The notes under the pieces are model-generated. The model was not told the DNA's origin. It ran no database searches and saw only the letters and a list, made by a program, of their open reading frames with translations. 64,000 bases of DNA from Pisolithus tinctorius (taxonomy: Eukaryota > Basidiomycota > Agaricomycetes > Boletales > Pisolithaceae). This document shows positions 32,885-43,995 of this stretch, in pieces (the stretch's first letter is position 1; the number at the start of each line of letters is the position of its first letter). The DNA lies in assembly GCA_024663395.1 (NCBI GenBank), contig JANFAH010000044.1, forward strand, positions 310,001 through 374,000. The letters run 5' to 3'. The translations under genes and the position numbers were made by a program.

Positions 32885-35069
32885 ATGAGAACTTGTGAAG
32901 TACGAGTTTACCCTCAGGTGACCAGGCTTCAAGACCAGGTGACAGGGGTTAAGTCCGAGTGGCCAAAGTCAAGGCCGAGAGACAGGGGCCAAGTCCGGTT
33001 GGACCGGAGTTGAGGCCGGAGGTTAGGGGCTAAGTCCGGAGGACCGGACTTAAGACCGGGAGCGCAGGAACAAGGCCGGTAGCATGGGAAACCGACCGGT
33101 GTTGGAGTGCGCACAAGGGGAAGCCGGTCTGGGGTTGGATCTACCTCCCTTGGTCTCAGCTTATGTGCTGTACCCTTATGCAAGCCAGGGAGAGGTCCAG
33201 GACAGGGGTCAGGGATAGCTTAAGGCTTGGCCTTAGCTATAGAGTAGTCTCGGGGTGTAGTACAGGAGTTGAGGGTAATACTTAATTGATATTCTGACTG
33301 GGGTGCTACGAAGTATGTACAGGGGTTAAATACAGGAGGCTGGTCCGGGATAATGAACATAGAGCCGGACTTGTGAATAAGCTATTAGTGAGATGATTAG
33401 CAAGACAAGGATAGCCACAGTAGCTATGCAGAGGCTAATAGCCAAAGTCCGGGTGACCGGCATAACCAGGGTCAGACACAGGATTGTACAGTAAGCAAAG
33501 TCTGATGAACAGGCTAGACTAAATATAGTACAAACAAAGGGAAACAGACCGGAGTTATGTCCAGGTCACCTGGACATAGACCTAGGAGGACCGGGGTGGA
33601 GCAGCGCAAGGCCAGGAGGCCGAAATGGACCGGAGATAGGGGTAAAACACCGGACTTGAGTTATGCAGGCCAGAGTTGAGTTATCTAGGGCCAGGATTGG
33701 GTTTTCTAGGCTGGACCAGGACTGGACTTGACCGGAGATAGGGGCTAGGGGTCCGGACTGGGCTGAGTCCGAGTCCGAGAGTCATGGATATGACAGAACT
33801 CAAGCTCAATCTCAAAGAGAGGTTGCTGAGAACCTCACTGTAGCACTAGCTAATCCGCATCGACTCCCTTCCATCATCAAACAGTTCCAATCCTTCTCCA
33901 CTCAACACCACTCTCATGCTGAAGGTGAAAGCACTTCGCAAGCTGGTTGCTCCAACCTCCACCCAACAACCTTCCACACTCCATCTCCTCATAATCGAGG
34001 TGATGGACCTGACCCCAACCCTGATTATCCTGATGGTGATCCCAATGGCAGGAGCAGCAGTGATGGGGATGTCCCTGAAGACCCAGCTGAGCTGCCAGAG
34101 GATCCCCTCATAGCTCTTGCTAGAGCTGTCCATGTGCTTGCACAGTCTAGTTCACACACTGGGGACTCTGCTCCAAAAACTAAAGTCCATGAGCCTGACA
34201 CTTTCAACAGCTCCAACCCTAAGAAACTCTGCGAGTTCCTCATACAATGCAAGTTGAACTTCCAGGACCGCTCCCATGCATTCTGCTCCGACAGAGCCAA
34301 GGTTACCTTTGCTCAGTCTTATCTTAAGGGTATGGCTCTGGCTTGGTTCAAGCCAGATCTACTAAACCCCAACAACTATGACCACCTGCTCTGGATGGAT
34401 GACTACCATGAGTTCTTACAAGAACTCACAACTAACTTTGGTCCACATGATGCCATAGCAGATGCTGTCCAACAACTCAAGAACCTCACCATGAAGGATG
34501 GTTCTCAAATTACCAAATACATCATGGAGTTCAATTGCTGGGCTTCACAGGTCAAGGACTATGGTGTCGGTGCACTCTGCCACTGCTTCTATAGTGGACT
34601 TCCAGACTGCATCAAGGATGAGATTGCTTGCATTGGAAAGCCTTCTACCCTCACACAACTCCATGAACTTGCTCAGACTATCGATGTGCACTACTGGGAA
34701 CATAAAGCAGAAATCTCACACACCACCAAGTCTGCCTCTGACAAGTCGCAGTCCTCCAACTCTGACAACAAAACTAAATCGTCATCCTCTGCCTCCGCTC
34801 CAAAGTCTGATGCCAAGGGCAAGGGTGAACAGAAAGATCCACCCAAGTCCAATGTGTCCAAATCTGACATTGCCCACCTTCTGGGTAAGGATGGCAAACT
34901 CACCTCCGCTGAACACCAGTGCAGGATGAAGCTCTGCCTCTTCTGTGGTGAGGCTGGCCATTCTGCCAAGGACTGTCCAAAGTCCACCTCTCCCACAGCC
35001 AAAGCCCATGCAGCTACAGCTGGAACTCTGCCTACTCCACCTGCAGAGCAGGCAGAGCCAAAAAATTAG
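32885..35069 (+). pseudogene. gag: G4 gag, disrupted after codon 3 by a solo LTR
   Basis: ATG at 32885 begins Met-Arg-Thr. The solo LTR 32894-33795 is inserted here, and the frame resumes at 33801 (Gln-Ala-Gln-Ser-Gln). From there it is open to the stop at 35067-35069. An Asp/Pro/Gly-rich acidic segment is followed by capsid-type motifs (KLCEFLIQCKLNF, SYLKGMALAWFKP), a Ser/Lys-rich linker and a CCHC knuckle (CLFCGEAGHSAKDCP, about 34933). Apart from the insertion it is unusually intact for a CpG-poor copy. Confidence 0.88.
32894..33795 (-). repeat. Solo LTR of a CpG-rich Gypsy family
   Basis: This 902-bp sequence begins TGTGAAGTACGAG and ends GGATATGACA. It is flanked by GAACT (32889-32893 and 33796-33800). 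Its CpG richness and wording (GACCGG, GTCCGAG) resemble the G2 LTR. On the minus strand it has AGTCAGAATATC in place of the G2 self-primer, suggesting a related family. It was left by LTR-LTR recombination of an element inserted in G4 gag. Confidence 0.88.
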
Positions 35070-35104
35070 TCTGCTCCTCCAGGGAGCTCGCACAGCCTGG
35101 AGGA
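35060..35104 (+). promoter_or_regulatory. -1 frameshift site, G4 gag-pol
   Basis: A-AAA-AAT (35060-35066) directly precedes the TAG gag stop (35067-35069). After 8 nt comes a perfect 9-bp stem (35075-35083 with 35096-35104). Moving back one base continues into the protease frame without a stop. Confidence 0.8.
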
Positions 35105-38100
35105 AGCATTGTACCCAACTGTGTGCAACCAGACATCCAACTCAACACATCTGCTCTTTCTAGTCCCAATTCTTTACTTCTGTCTGTAACTCTTCTTGAC
35201 TATTCTGATGATACTGTTTCTGCATTGATCAATTCTGGTTCTTCTCATTGTTTCATAGACCCATCTATAATCAAAAAATATGCCATTCCTGTTTCCTCCA
35301 TTTCTCCACCAATTCCACTCCACTTGTTTGATGGTAGTACAAATGCTGTCATTTCCCAAGAAGTAGATCTTTCCCTCTGCTTTCCTTCTGGTGATGTCAA
35401 CTCCATTTCACTTTATGCTACTCTGTTGGATTCTTCATGTTTGCTGGTGTTAGGACACAACTGGCTCACCCGCTTCAATCTGTCAATTGACTGGGTACTG
35501 GGCAGTATATTGTTCAAACCATCACTACAGGGAATGCTGACACCCCAGGCACCTTCGTCACCTTCCACTGCGACCTCCACTCCAGATCTGACACCCTCCA
35601 CTCCATTTGCAGCTCCAACTGCACCTCCAACAGACTCACCACGCTCTGCTCCGCTTGTCTCACTCATCAATGCTGCTGCATATGTCAGAGCCTGTGCTCT
35701 CCCTGGCTCTAGGCAGTTCTGCTTACAGCTCTCTGCTGATGATGTGAAGCTTTGTGTGTCCTCCACTTCTTCTCTGCCTCCTGACCTCTCTTCAGTTCCT
35801 CCTGAGTATCACAAGTTTGCTGACATCTTTAGTAAAGACAAGGCCACAGAACTTCTGCCACACTGCTCATTTGATCTCAAGATCGATCTTGAGGAAGGAG
35901 CTTCTCTGCCCATTGGTACAATCTACTCTCTTTCTCTGCCAGAGCTTGAGGCTCTCCACACCTTCATTGATGAGCATCTTGGCTATGGTTTCATCAAACA
36001 GTCCACCTCTGCTCATGGTGCCCCTGTCCTCTTCATAAAAAAGAAGGATGGTTCACTCCACCTCTGCATAGACTATCAAGGACTGAACAAAATCACAAAA
36101 AAAGACCACTATCCACTGCCACTCATCTCCAACCTACTTGACTCTCCAAGCCGCACTAAAGTCTACACCAAGATCAACCTCTGCCATGCCTATCATCTGG
36201 TCCACATCACAGATGGAGATGAATGGAAAACAGCATTCTGCACTTGTTATGTTCTTATGAGTGGCAGGTAATGCCATTCAGTCTGACTAATGTGCCTGTG
36301 GCCTTCCAGCAATTTGTTAATAGCATCTTTGCAGACATGCTTGATGTCTGCATCGTGGTATACCTCGATGACATCTTAATTTATTTGCAGGATGTGGAGT
36401 TGCACCATGAACATGTAAAAGAGGTACTCCACTGCCTTCGAAAGCATGGTCTTTATGCCAAGCCAGAGAAGTGCAAGTTTCACTCTGACTCTGTCAAGTA
36501 CCTCGGTTATGTTCTTTCTCCCTCTGGTCTCACCATGTCCACTGGGAAGGTTCAGGTGGTCTGTGGCTGGCCTGAGCCATGGAAGGTGTGAGACATCCAG
36601 TCCTTCCTTGGTTTTGCAAATTTCTTCAGATGATTCATTAATAACTACTCTGACATCATTGTTCCACTCACTTGCCTCATGCAAAAGGGTGCTCCTTGGA
36701 ACTTTTCCAAGGAGTGCCACTCTGCTTTCCTCTGCCTGAAGGATGCCTTCAGCTCTGCTCCTATTCTCACTCACTGGGTTCCTGATGCTCTGCTTACAGT
36801 TGAAACTGACACCTCTGGCTATGCCATTGCTGGCATTTTGTCGATCACCTGCTCTGACAGTGAACTCCACCCAGTTGCTTTCTACTCTCGCACCATGACT
36901 GTGCCAGAACTCAACTATGATACCCATGACAAGGAGCTGTTGGCTATCTTCAAGGCTTTCTGCCATTGGTGGCATTACCTAGAAGGTTCTGCCTTACCTG
37001 TCGATGTGGTGACAGACCACAAAAACCTTGAGTATTTTTCCACCTCTAAGGTCCTCACTTGTCAACAGGCCCACTGGTTGGAGTACCTTTCCCAGTTCAA
37101 TCTTTCCATCCACTTCTGACCTGGCCACCTTGGAGCCAAACCTGACACACTTACGCAACATTGGGATGTCTACCCAAAAGGGGGGGATAGGGACTATGCA
37201 CAGGTAAATCCTCACAATCTCCACCCTATGTTTACACAGGAGCAACTTGCATTGTCCCTCCATACCACCACCCTCATGGCACCTGTACTTCGCACCACCA
37301 TGGTCTTCGATGTTGAGTGCTTGCACTCCAACATCATCTCCACCCTACCATCCAACCCTGTCTCTGCCAGCCATCTTCCAACTCTGACTAAGCCTCGGTG
37401 GTCCCTGGACTCTGACAGTCTACTCTGCCTTGACGGTGTAGGGAATGTAATTTCCCTACTAGGGGAATTGTTTTATTTTGTTCATTTTGTTTGTCCCAGA
37501 GAGACCTTGGAACTCCATCTCCATGGACTTCATCGAACACCTCCCCAACTCCAATGGCTGCTCCGCCATACTTGTGGTAGTGGACCGCCTCTCAAAGCAA
37601 GCAGTGTTCATCCCCACTCATGACTCTGTCACCTCTGCTGAACTTGCTAAGCTCTTCCTAACCCATGTCTTCTCCAAGCATGGAGTTCCAGCTAATGTCA
37701 CCTCCGACAGAGGTCCTGAGTTCATCTCACACTTCTTCTGCTCTTTAGGAAAGGCCCTTGACATGCATCTTCACTTCACTTTGGGTTACCACCCAGAAGG
37801 TGATGGCCAGACTGAGCAAACAAACCAGACCCTCGAACAGTACCTTTGTGTCTACTGCAACTACCAACAAGACAACTGGGCTGAGCTGTTACCTCTAGCG
37901 GAGTTCACTTTCAACAATGCACCAAGTGCAACTACTGGAGTTTCTCCCTTCTTCACTAACAAGGGATACCATCCAAACCTGTCTGTGGTCCCTGACCAAG
38001 ACTTCACTTCTCCAAGGACTCATGACTATGTCATTGAGCTCTCCACCCTTCATGATTTCCTCCACTCCGAAATGTCTGCCACTCAGCAGCACTACCAGGG

Positions 38101-38608
38101 TCCAGCAGATACCAAGCACATACCTCTGCCTGAGTTTAAGGTTGGAGAACAGGCCTATGTCAAAGCCAAGTACTTCTGCTCCACTCGTCCTTCAGAAAAA
38201 CTCTCCAAAAAGTACTTAGGTCCATTCACCATCTTGGCCAGGCCAGGTATGCATTCTGTCACCCTTAAGCTCCCTGACTCTATGTGCTTGGTACATCTGG
38301 TCTTCCATGTCTCACAACTGGAAGCCACTGCAGCTAACCCTTTCCCAAACCAACATCAGCCTCTGCCTCCACCAGTGGATGTCACTGGTGACCTTGAGTA
38401 CAAAGTGTGGGAGATACTCAACTCTAAGGTGGACCGCCACCACTGCCACTGCCAACTCTTGTATCTAGTCCACTGGGCTGGTTACAAGAACACCAATGAA
38501 GAAACCTCTTGGTTACTTGCAACTGAGCTAGATCACACTTCAGACATAGTATCTGCTTTCCATGAACACTATCCACACAAACCTGGCCTGTACCAACCTC
38601 TGCCATAG
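35070..38608 (+). pseudogene. pol: G4 pol: protease to chromodomain, broken
   Basis: The protease has LINSGSSHCF, with Asn where the catalytic Asp is normal. RT starts near 35930 and is broken by a 1-bp deletion near 36250 relative to G1 (Tyr-Gly-Ser-Tyr lost). YLDD lies near 36361. TGA stops occur at 36589, about 36631 and 37117, at expected Arg positions. RNase H (TVETDTSGYA, NYDTHDKELLA) follows. The integrase lacks its zinc finger, deleted at 37437-37490. The core (SMDFIEHLP, SDRGPEF, GQTEQTNQTLEQ) and chromodomain (LVHWAGY, near 38460-38490) are open to TAG at 38606. Confidence 0.9.
37437..37490. other. Deletion scar with palindromic LTR-end fragment
   Basis: About 50 bp matching the left end of the 17106 insert, with the same GTAGGGAA / TTCCCTAC hairpin, replaces roughly 250 bp of integrase zinc-finger coding sequence present in G1 and G2. 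It is probably an insertion followed by deletion of its remainder plus flanking DNA. Confidence 0.65.
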
Positions 38609-38812
38609 TACTCCACCTACATAATCCTCCTCTGCAGGCCAACTCTGCCTCTTACTGAACTACCTTAAGTACTTTAGAATTTTCTCTGCTTATCCATTTC
38701 ACTTCTCAGAGCCACAAACAAGGTCACAAGTCTATCTCATAGTAGTACAAAAAATATACAAACTAAAGACAAAAAAAAAAAAAGAAAGAAAGAAAAAGAA
38801 AACAAAACTACT

Positions 38813-40021
38813 CTACTCTTCCATCACTTGTTCTCTGCCATCCTCCTGTTCTTCACTGCCTTCCTGCTCCCCTTTGACTTCCTCCTCATTATCCCCCTCC
38901 GCACCTTTGTCCACTTCCTTGTCCTTGTCCTCCACTGCCTCCAGCTGAGGCCTCTTCCATCCTCCTCCTGCATGCTTGAACTTGGCCATCTTGGCCTCAC
39001 ATGCATCCTCCCTCCTCCTCATCTCTGCCCATTCTGCCCACTCATGGTACAGCCCCCACTCATTGGCTGTCTGCTCCACAGCCTCCACCATCCACTCTGC
39101 TGCCCTTGCCATCCTCTTGAAGGCTGTCACAGCCTTCTCATGTGCCTCCACATACCTCTCCACAGCCTGCAGCTGCTGTTCCCACTCCCACTCTGCCCAC
39201 CAGGAGGAGACCCCCACTCCTGAGGGTCCCTCATGTGGTGTCTCTGGCTCCTCCTCATCTTCATCTCCACCCACCTCCTGCTCATCATCCACCTCTTCTG
39301 TCTCCATCACTCTCTCTTTCCCCTTCCCTCACAGCTTCTTCTTCTTCTCCCCTTGGGAACTCCCTGTCCCCACTCTCTTCCACAATGGCCCCACCACCAC
39401 ATCCTCCCTCGTCCAGCTACATACCTTCTTTTTCTTGTGGCAGGGCATGCAGGCCCTGGTCTTGCCTTGGCCTGGCTCGCACTGCCCCACAGTCAGGCTC
39501 ACTACACATCAAGTGCAGGGGGGCCACCTGGTCACAGTGACCACCACAGAGGCCCCAGGGACCTTCTGGGTGGTGTTGACATTGTACACCATGCTGCATA
39601 GTCTAAGAAAATAAAACTGTGAGTCAGCTCCACCTGACTCACAGTACTCCACCACTCACCTTTGTGCAGCCTTGTCCCACCTGGCCTGGGCCCTCTCTTC
39701 AGAGGCCCTCTGCCTCTGCCTCTCAGCCTCTTCCTCCGCCACCTTCTTCCTCTGCACCTCCTCTTCCTCTCTCTGCCTCTGCTCTGCCTCCAGTTGTGCC
39801 TCCTCCACCTTTCATTGCTTGGCCTCCTCTCATTTGGCCTTGTGCTCTCGCTCCCTCTTCTCTGCCTCTTCTCACCAACATGCCTTCTCTGCTGCCTTCT
39901 CACATTCTGTGTCTGTCGAGTCATCTGTAAGAATGACTAGGTCATTGTCAGCAACCTGGGAGTAGTCACAAGAGTGACCAGGGGTGGGCTGGGGGGTTTT
40001 AGTCTGACACTGAGAGGACAT
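38813..40021 (-). pseudogene. Antisense zinc-cluster/coiled-coil gene of G4
   Basis: Exon 1 (40021-39660) starts Met-Ser-Ser-Gln-Cys-Gln, has an acidic segment and a Glu/Arg/Lys-rich coiled-coil, and holds three TGA codons. A 57-bp GT-AG intron (39659-39603) follows. Exon 2 (39602-38813) has a cysteine cluster C-x2-C-x8-C-x9-C-x2-C-x6-C near 39510-39425, with TGA replacing an Arg inside it. A further TGA precedes the long open segment 39310-38813 (helical, Trp/Glu/Ala-rich). Orientation, intron position and cluster match the intact 346-aa gene of G2. All visible stops are TGA, consistent with CGA decay. Confidence 0.78.
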
Positions 40022-40216
40022 GATGATGGGGGGATGGGATACAAAGGTTCAGTACCCTAACACATGTTTTTAAGCAGTACTTTGAACTCCAACAGAGCTC
40101 TGCCACAGCTAAAGCCATTATCCTTGAGGCATCAAGACAATTTCAAATGATCAACTCGTGTTGATCTTGTCCCGTACATGTGGCCTTCAGGGGTTCAGGC
40201 CCTAAGGGGGGAGCAC
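40022..40216. other. Leader of antisense gene and polypurine tract
   Basis: This is untranslated sequence between the antisense gene start and the G4 3' LTR. The purine-rich tract at about 40203-40215 primes plus-strand DNA synthesis in such elements. Confidence 0.6.
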
Positions 40217-40942
40217 TGTCATAACCATGCATTCACTCTAGGTCTTTACTCACTCTGCACCCTCTTCTGCCGGTCATTTGCTCACTCCACACCAACTCTG
40301 CCCAACTTCTGTCAGTTACGAACCATTTCTGCTCCAACTGCTGTTGGACTTGTGTTGCTCTCCTACCAGACCAAGCAGACTTGGGTCATGTGACTACCTT
40401 CAGACTTCTCCCTGACAGCATGCAGTCAGGTACTCTGCAGCATGCACACCACATGGTCCAGCATCTGGACTGTTTGCTTTTCTGGACATTCTATGTTACC
40501 CATTTGTATGCCCTCCATCTACCCTTCATTTGTTGTCTAGGAAGTTTTTACTTGAAAATTTCTGGTTCTCCATATGTCAGTTCCAATTCTGGTTATTGTA
40601 CCTCCATAGTGGTATAAAAGCATGTATCATACTCCACCATTCCTCAGTACAAATATCAACTTAGTTCCTACTCCTTCTGTCTCTGACTTCTGCCTGTTGG
40701 AGTTATCTCTGACTCTCCATCTGTACTCTCCCTCTGAAATACAAGGGCTGAGATCATGCAAGTGGGTGGCACATGAGCTAAACCCAATGCCCTCACTCCA
40801 CTCTGCCTTTGTCTCAGTGGTCTTCATCCCTGCCAACACTCTGCTAGTCAGAGTTCTGTTCCTTTGTGTTGGACTTGCTTCCAGACCCTTCTCTAGACCT
40901 TATATAGCATCAGAGTTGGTCAGAGTAGGCCCAGACTTGACA
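40217..40942 (+). repeat. G4 3' LTR
   Basis: This 726-bp LTR is homologous to 32089-32823. The primer segment here reads AGTACAAATAT, like G1, whereas the 5' LTR has AGTATGAATAT. Confidence 0.92.
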
Positions 40943-43506
40943 TCACCCTCCTTCCACAAACCCTGTTTGTTAATCTCATTGACATGAACCTTACCCAGAA
41001 AGTCACATCATCCTCTATGAAAGACCCTGTGGTCCAAACAGCTCTTCGAGCCATAGAAAACGTCAATATGCCCCTACCATTCAAATCTCACCTCTCTGAC
41101 TGGAGATTTGATAATGGCATACTACTTTACAAAGACCAGGTGTATATCCCTGATGACCCTACCCTCCGATGGACAGTCATGTCCAACCACCATGACCACC
41201 CTTCCACAGGACACCCTGGTGTTCTAAAAACTTGACAGCTCGTCTCTTCTGAGTTTTGGTGGCCAGGACTGGCATCCTTTGTCTGGAAATACATTGATGG
41301 CTGCACTACATGCCAGCAAAACAAGGCAAATACCCACCTGACAACACCACCCCTTACACCCATCCCCTCGACCTCAACCCATCCCTTCCAACAGATCTCT
41401 TGTGATCTGGTAACTGATTTACCCCTTTCCAAGGGTTACAATTCCCTCTTGGTCGTGGTAGACCATGGGCTTACTAAGGGGGTAATTTTAACACCCATGA
41501 AGAAAACTGCCTCTGCTGCTGAAGTTGCAGCACTCTTTTTCAAGAAAGTCTACTCCCGCTTCAGGTTGTACAACAAGATCATATCAGACAGAGGTCCTCA
41601 GTTCACCTCTGCATTTGCAAAAGAACTTGCCTCCCTTTTGGGATACTCCCTTGCCCTGTCAACAGCTTATCACCCTCAGACTGATGGAGAAACAGAATGC
41701 ATAAACCAGGAGGTTGAAACATACCTTCACATCTTTTGCCAAAACGACCCTGCCTCATGGGTGGACAATCTCCCAATTGCTGAATTCACACATAATCACC
41801 ACCCTCATTCCATCACCCATCAGTCACTGTTCTACCTCATGTATGGGTATGAACTGAAACTGCTGCCATCCCTTGTTGCAGAAACCCACCTTCCCACCAC
41901 TGAATCTAGACTCAAAGAACTCTGAAAGGCTAGAGAAGAAGCCCTCATGGCACATGATCTAGCCTGAAAAACAATGAAAGACCACTTGTCATGACCCTTC
42001 ACCCCATTCCAAAAAGGTGATAAGGTGTGGCTAGAAGCATGGAACCTGAAGTGTTCCTACAAAAATAGAAAACTCACCCCAAAACAAGAAGGACCCTTCA
42101 CTGTCTCTGATATCCTATCTCTGATCACTTACTGCCTCATGATCCCCACACATTGGAAAATCCATAATGTCTTCCATGCTTCCCTTCTGTCACCCTATTG
42201 TGAAAATGACATTCATGGGCCAAACTTCCTGGCTCCACCACCTGACCTTGTCAATGAGGAGGAAGAGTATGAAGTGGAGGCAATAGTTGGCCATAAAAGG
42301 TCTGGCCACAGACATGCCTTCTTAATCAAATGGAAGGGCTACCCTTCTTCCAAAAACTTGTGGCCAAAAGAAGCCCACCTTGAACATGTGGATGACATGC
42401 TCTCTGCATATAAGAAATGGTTCCCAAGAGACTTCCCTCTCCAGAAAACCCCCACTCAACATTCCTCTTGTACCATCAGAAAGATCTCTGTTGAAATGCC
42501 TCCTTGTCACTACACCTACTCTCATGAACCCTCTCATCGCCACACCCCATTTGCTCATCAGCAATGACAGCCTGCTAGCAATCAGATGATTGCCTCTTAT
42601 TGTCTCTTCATTGCCAACCCCACCGTTGTTGGCACTGTTTACCATGAAGTCAATGAGAACTCTCCCCTCAACTTGACATATCACACTACCATCCAAGCCC
42701 TTCAGCTTGAGGAGTTATCCCACTATGTTAACCAATGGAACCCCATCTTGTCCCCTGCACACACCATTCTGAACAAGATTGCCACCCAGCAGGTTCCCCT
42801 GCTGCTTAAACTTTTTGATGTTCTTGGAGGTGCTGACCTCATCTACAATGTCCGTCAGTACCCAATGTTGATCACACCCCCCCCTCCCAGGTCTTGAAGA
42901 CCATCAACCGCAACCTCTCCTCCAGTTTCCTCCATGTCATCCTCTCCCCCGGCATTGTCACTGTTGTCCTCCCATTCCTCCCATTCATCTCGCTCTCTCA
43001 GAAGAGCCGATAGACCTCGTTCCTGTTGCTTGTCAGGCCCCAGTCCACAACCTTGTGAGTCTCATGACTCCCTGTCTGAAGTTGACCCAGAAACCACCTT
43101 TGGCATTACAAGAGCTGAACTTGACTGTACTTTGAACATCATTGAAACTCTCACACAGCTACCATCTTCTCCTGTGCTGAATACACTCACCGAGGCTGAT
43201 CACCCCCTAACCCCTTCTGACCCATGTTATTGTCAGGCATGCTACATTTGCCACTGCCTTGGACATGTTTGCATAAACTGTGGACTTTATGAATGTCCCC
43301 TCTGTCTCACCACCCATCCTGGACATACCCAGGCCCAATGTCCATCCTTACATCCCCATCACCCATTACAAGAAAGAATTGCCACCCCTGGTGTGGTAAA
43401 TGATCATACCCTCATTGGGAGTGAGGATGATGACTTATACAATAATGACTTTGACTTTGACAACTCTGCCATCAGCAACATGACCAGAGAACCTTATGGA
43501 GAATAG
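40943..43506 (+). pseudogene. pol: G3 pol part 2: integrase, chromodomain, Cys-rich C-terminus
   Basis: This is in the same frame as part 1. The integrase finger has HHDHPSTGHPG and CTTCQQNK. The D-D-E core has SCDLVTDLP, SDRGPQFTSAF and the Glu after YHPQTDGETECINQEV. The chromodomain near 42256-42420 has AFLIKWKGYPSSKNLW. The frame continues past it for over 300 codons into a Ser-rich region and a Cys/His-rich module (about 43228-43350) with several CxxC pairs. Stops at 41233, 41923, 41965, 41992, 42565 and 42895 are all TGA. The long Cys-rich extension is unusual for a Pol C-terminus, and its role is unknown. Confidence 0.87.
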
Positions 43507-43544
43507 GTTGAAGTCAGGGACTTCAATGCTTAGAAGGGGGGTAA

Positions 43545-43995
43545 TGTTACATTTCACCCCTGTTTTCTTGCTCCTGCTGTATGTCTACCTTGTGTTTGAT
43601 CCATTGGACTACTTTTCCTTTCTGAGCTGTCTTCTCTCTGATCCAATGGCTCCTTATTTCCACCACTAGTGTAACTTTCTTGTTACACACTTGGGATGTG
43701 TGTTGTTGTTGTTCAGCCAGTAGCATAATGACCTCATTACATGTGGATGCCTCATGGTCCATCCTCTTGTAGTATTTAGACTGCTGGCTCAAGTCCTGGA
43801 ACCCCAGACTTGAGCTGCTCAATCATATGCAGCATTTCTCAGAACTTTGCCCTCAGTGTCCCTAACCCAGACCACTCTCACCAGCATTGACTAAATCCTT
43901 CGTTGTTTATGAAGGTTACTGCAGCCATTGCTCAGTAGAAACCAATTGTCTGCATTTGAGCTCTCCCTACATCTTGACTTCAGTCGAGCATAACA
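43545..43995 (+). repeat. G3 3' LTR
   Basis: This uninterrupted 451-bp LTR begins TGTTACATTTC and ends GAGCATAACA. It matches the two parts of the 5' LTR. Confidence 0.93.

Larger units (their letters stand above)
32089..40942 (+). mobile_element. Ty3/Gypsy chromovirus G4 nested in G3
   Basis: The LTRs (32089-32823 and 40217-40942) begin TGTCATAACCATG and end GACTTGACA. The target duplication TCACC lies at 32084-32088 and 40943-40947. Internal order is gag, pol (one family with G1), chromodomain, then an opposite-strand zinc-cluster gene. A polypurine stretch (AAGGGGGGAG) lies just before the 3' LTR. A solo LTR interrupts gag. Stops, a 1-bp deletion and an integrase deletion make it defective. 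Confidence 0.93.
25763..43995 (+). mobile_element. Ty3/Gypsy chromovirus G3, host of nested elements
   Basis: The LTRs (25763-28735, enlarged by an insertion; 43545-43995, 451 bp) begin TGTTACA and end CATAACA. The target duplication ATGAC lies at 25758-25762 and 43996-44000. A purine-rich tract (AGAAGGGGGG) precedes the 3' LTR. Gag is at about 28850-29938. Pol is at 29950-43506, interrupted after RNase H by G4 (32089-40942). Pol is one uninterrupted frame except for TGA codons, and the G4 insertion plus duplication is a multiple of three. The element is CpG-depleted and defective. Confidence 0.92.

Noticed and set aside
29950..43506. TGA read as an amino acid (recoding) in G3
   Set aside because: TGA sits at sites of CGA arginine in a CpG-depleted element, and intact host genes nearby use normal stops; deamination is simpler.
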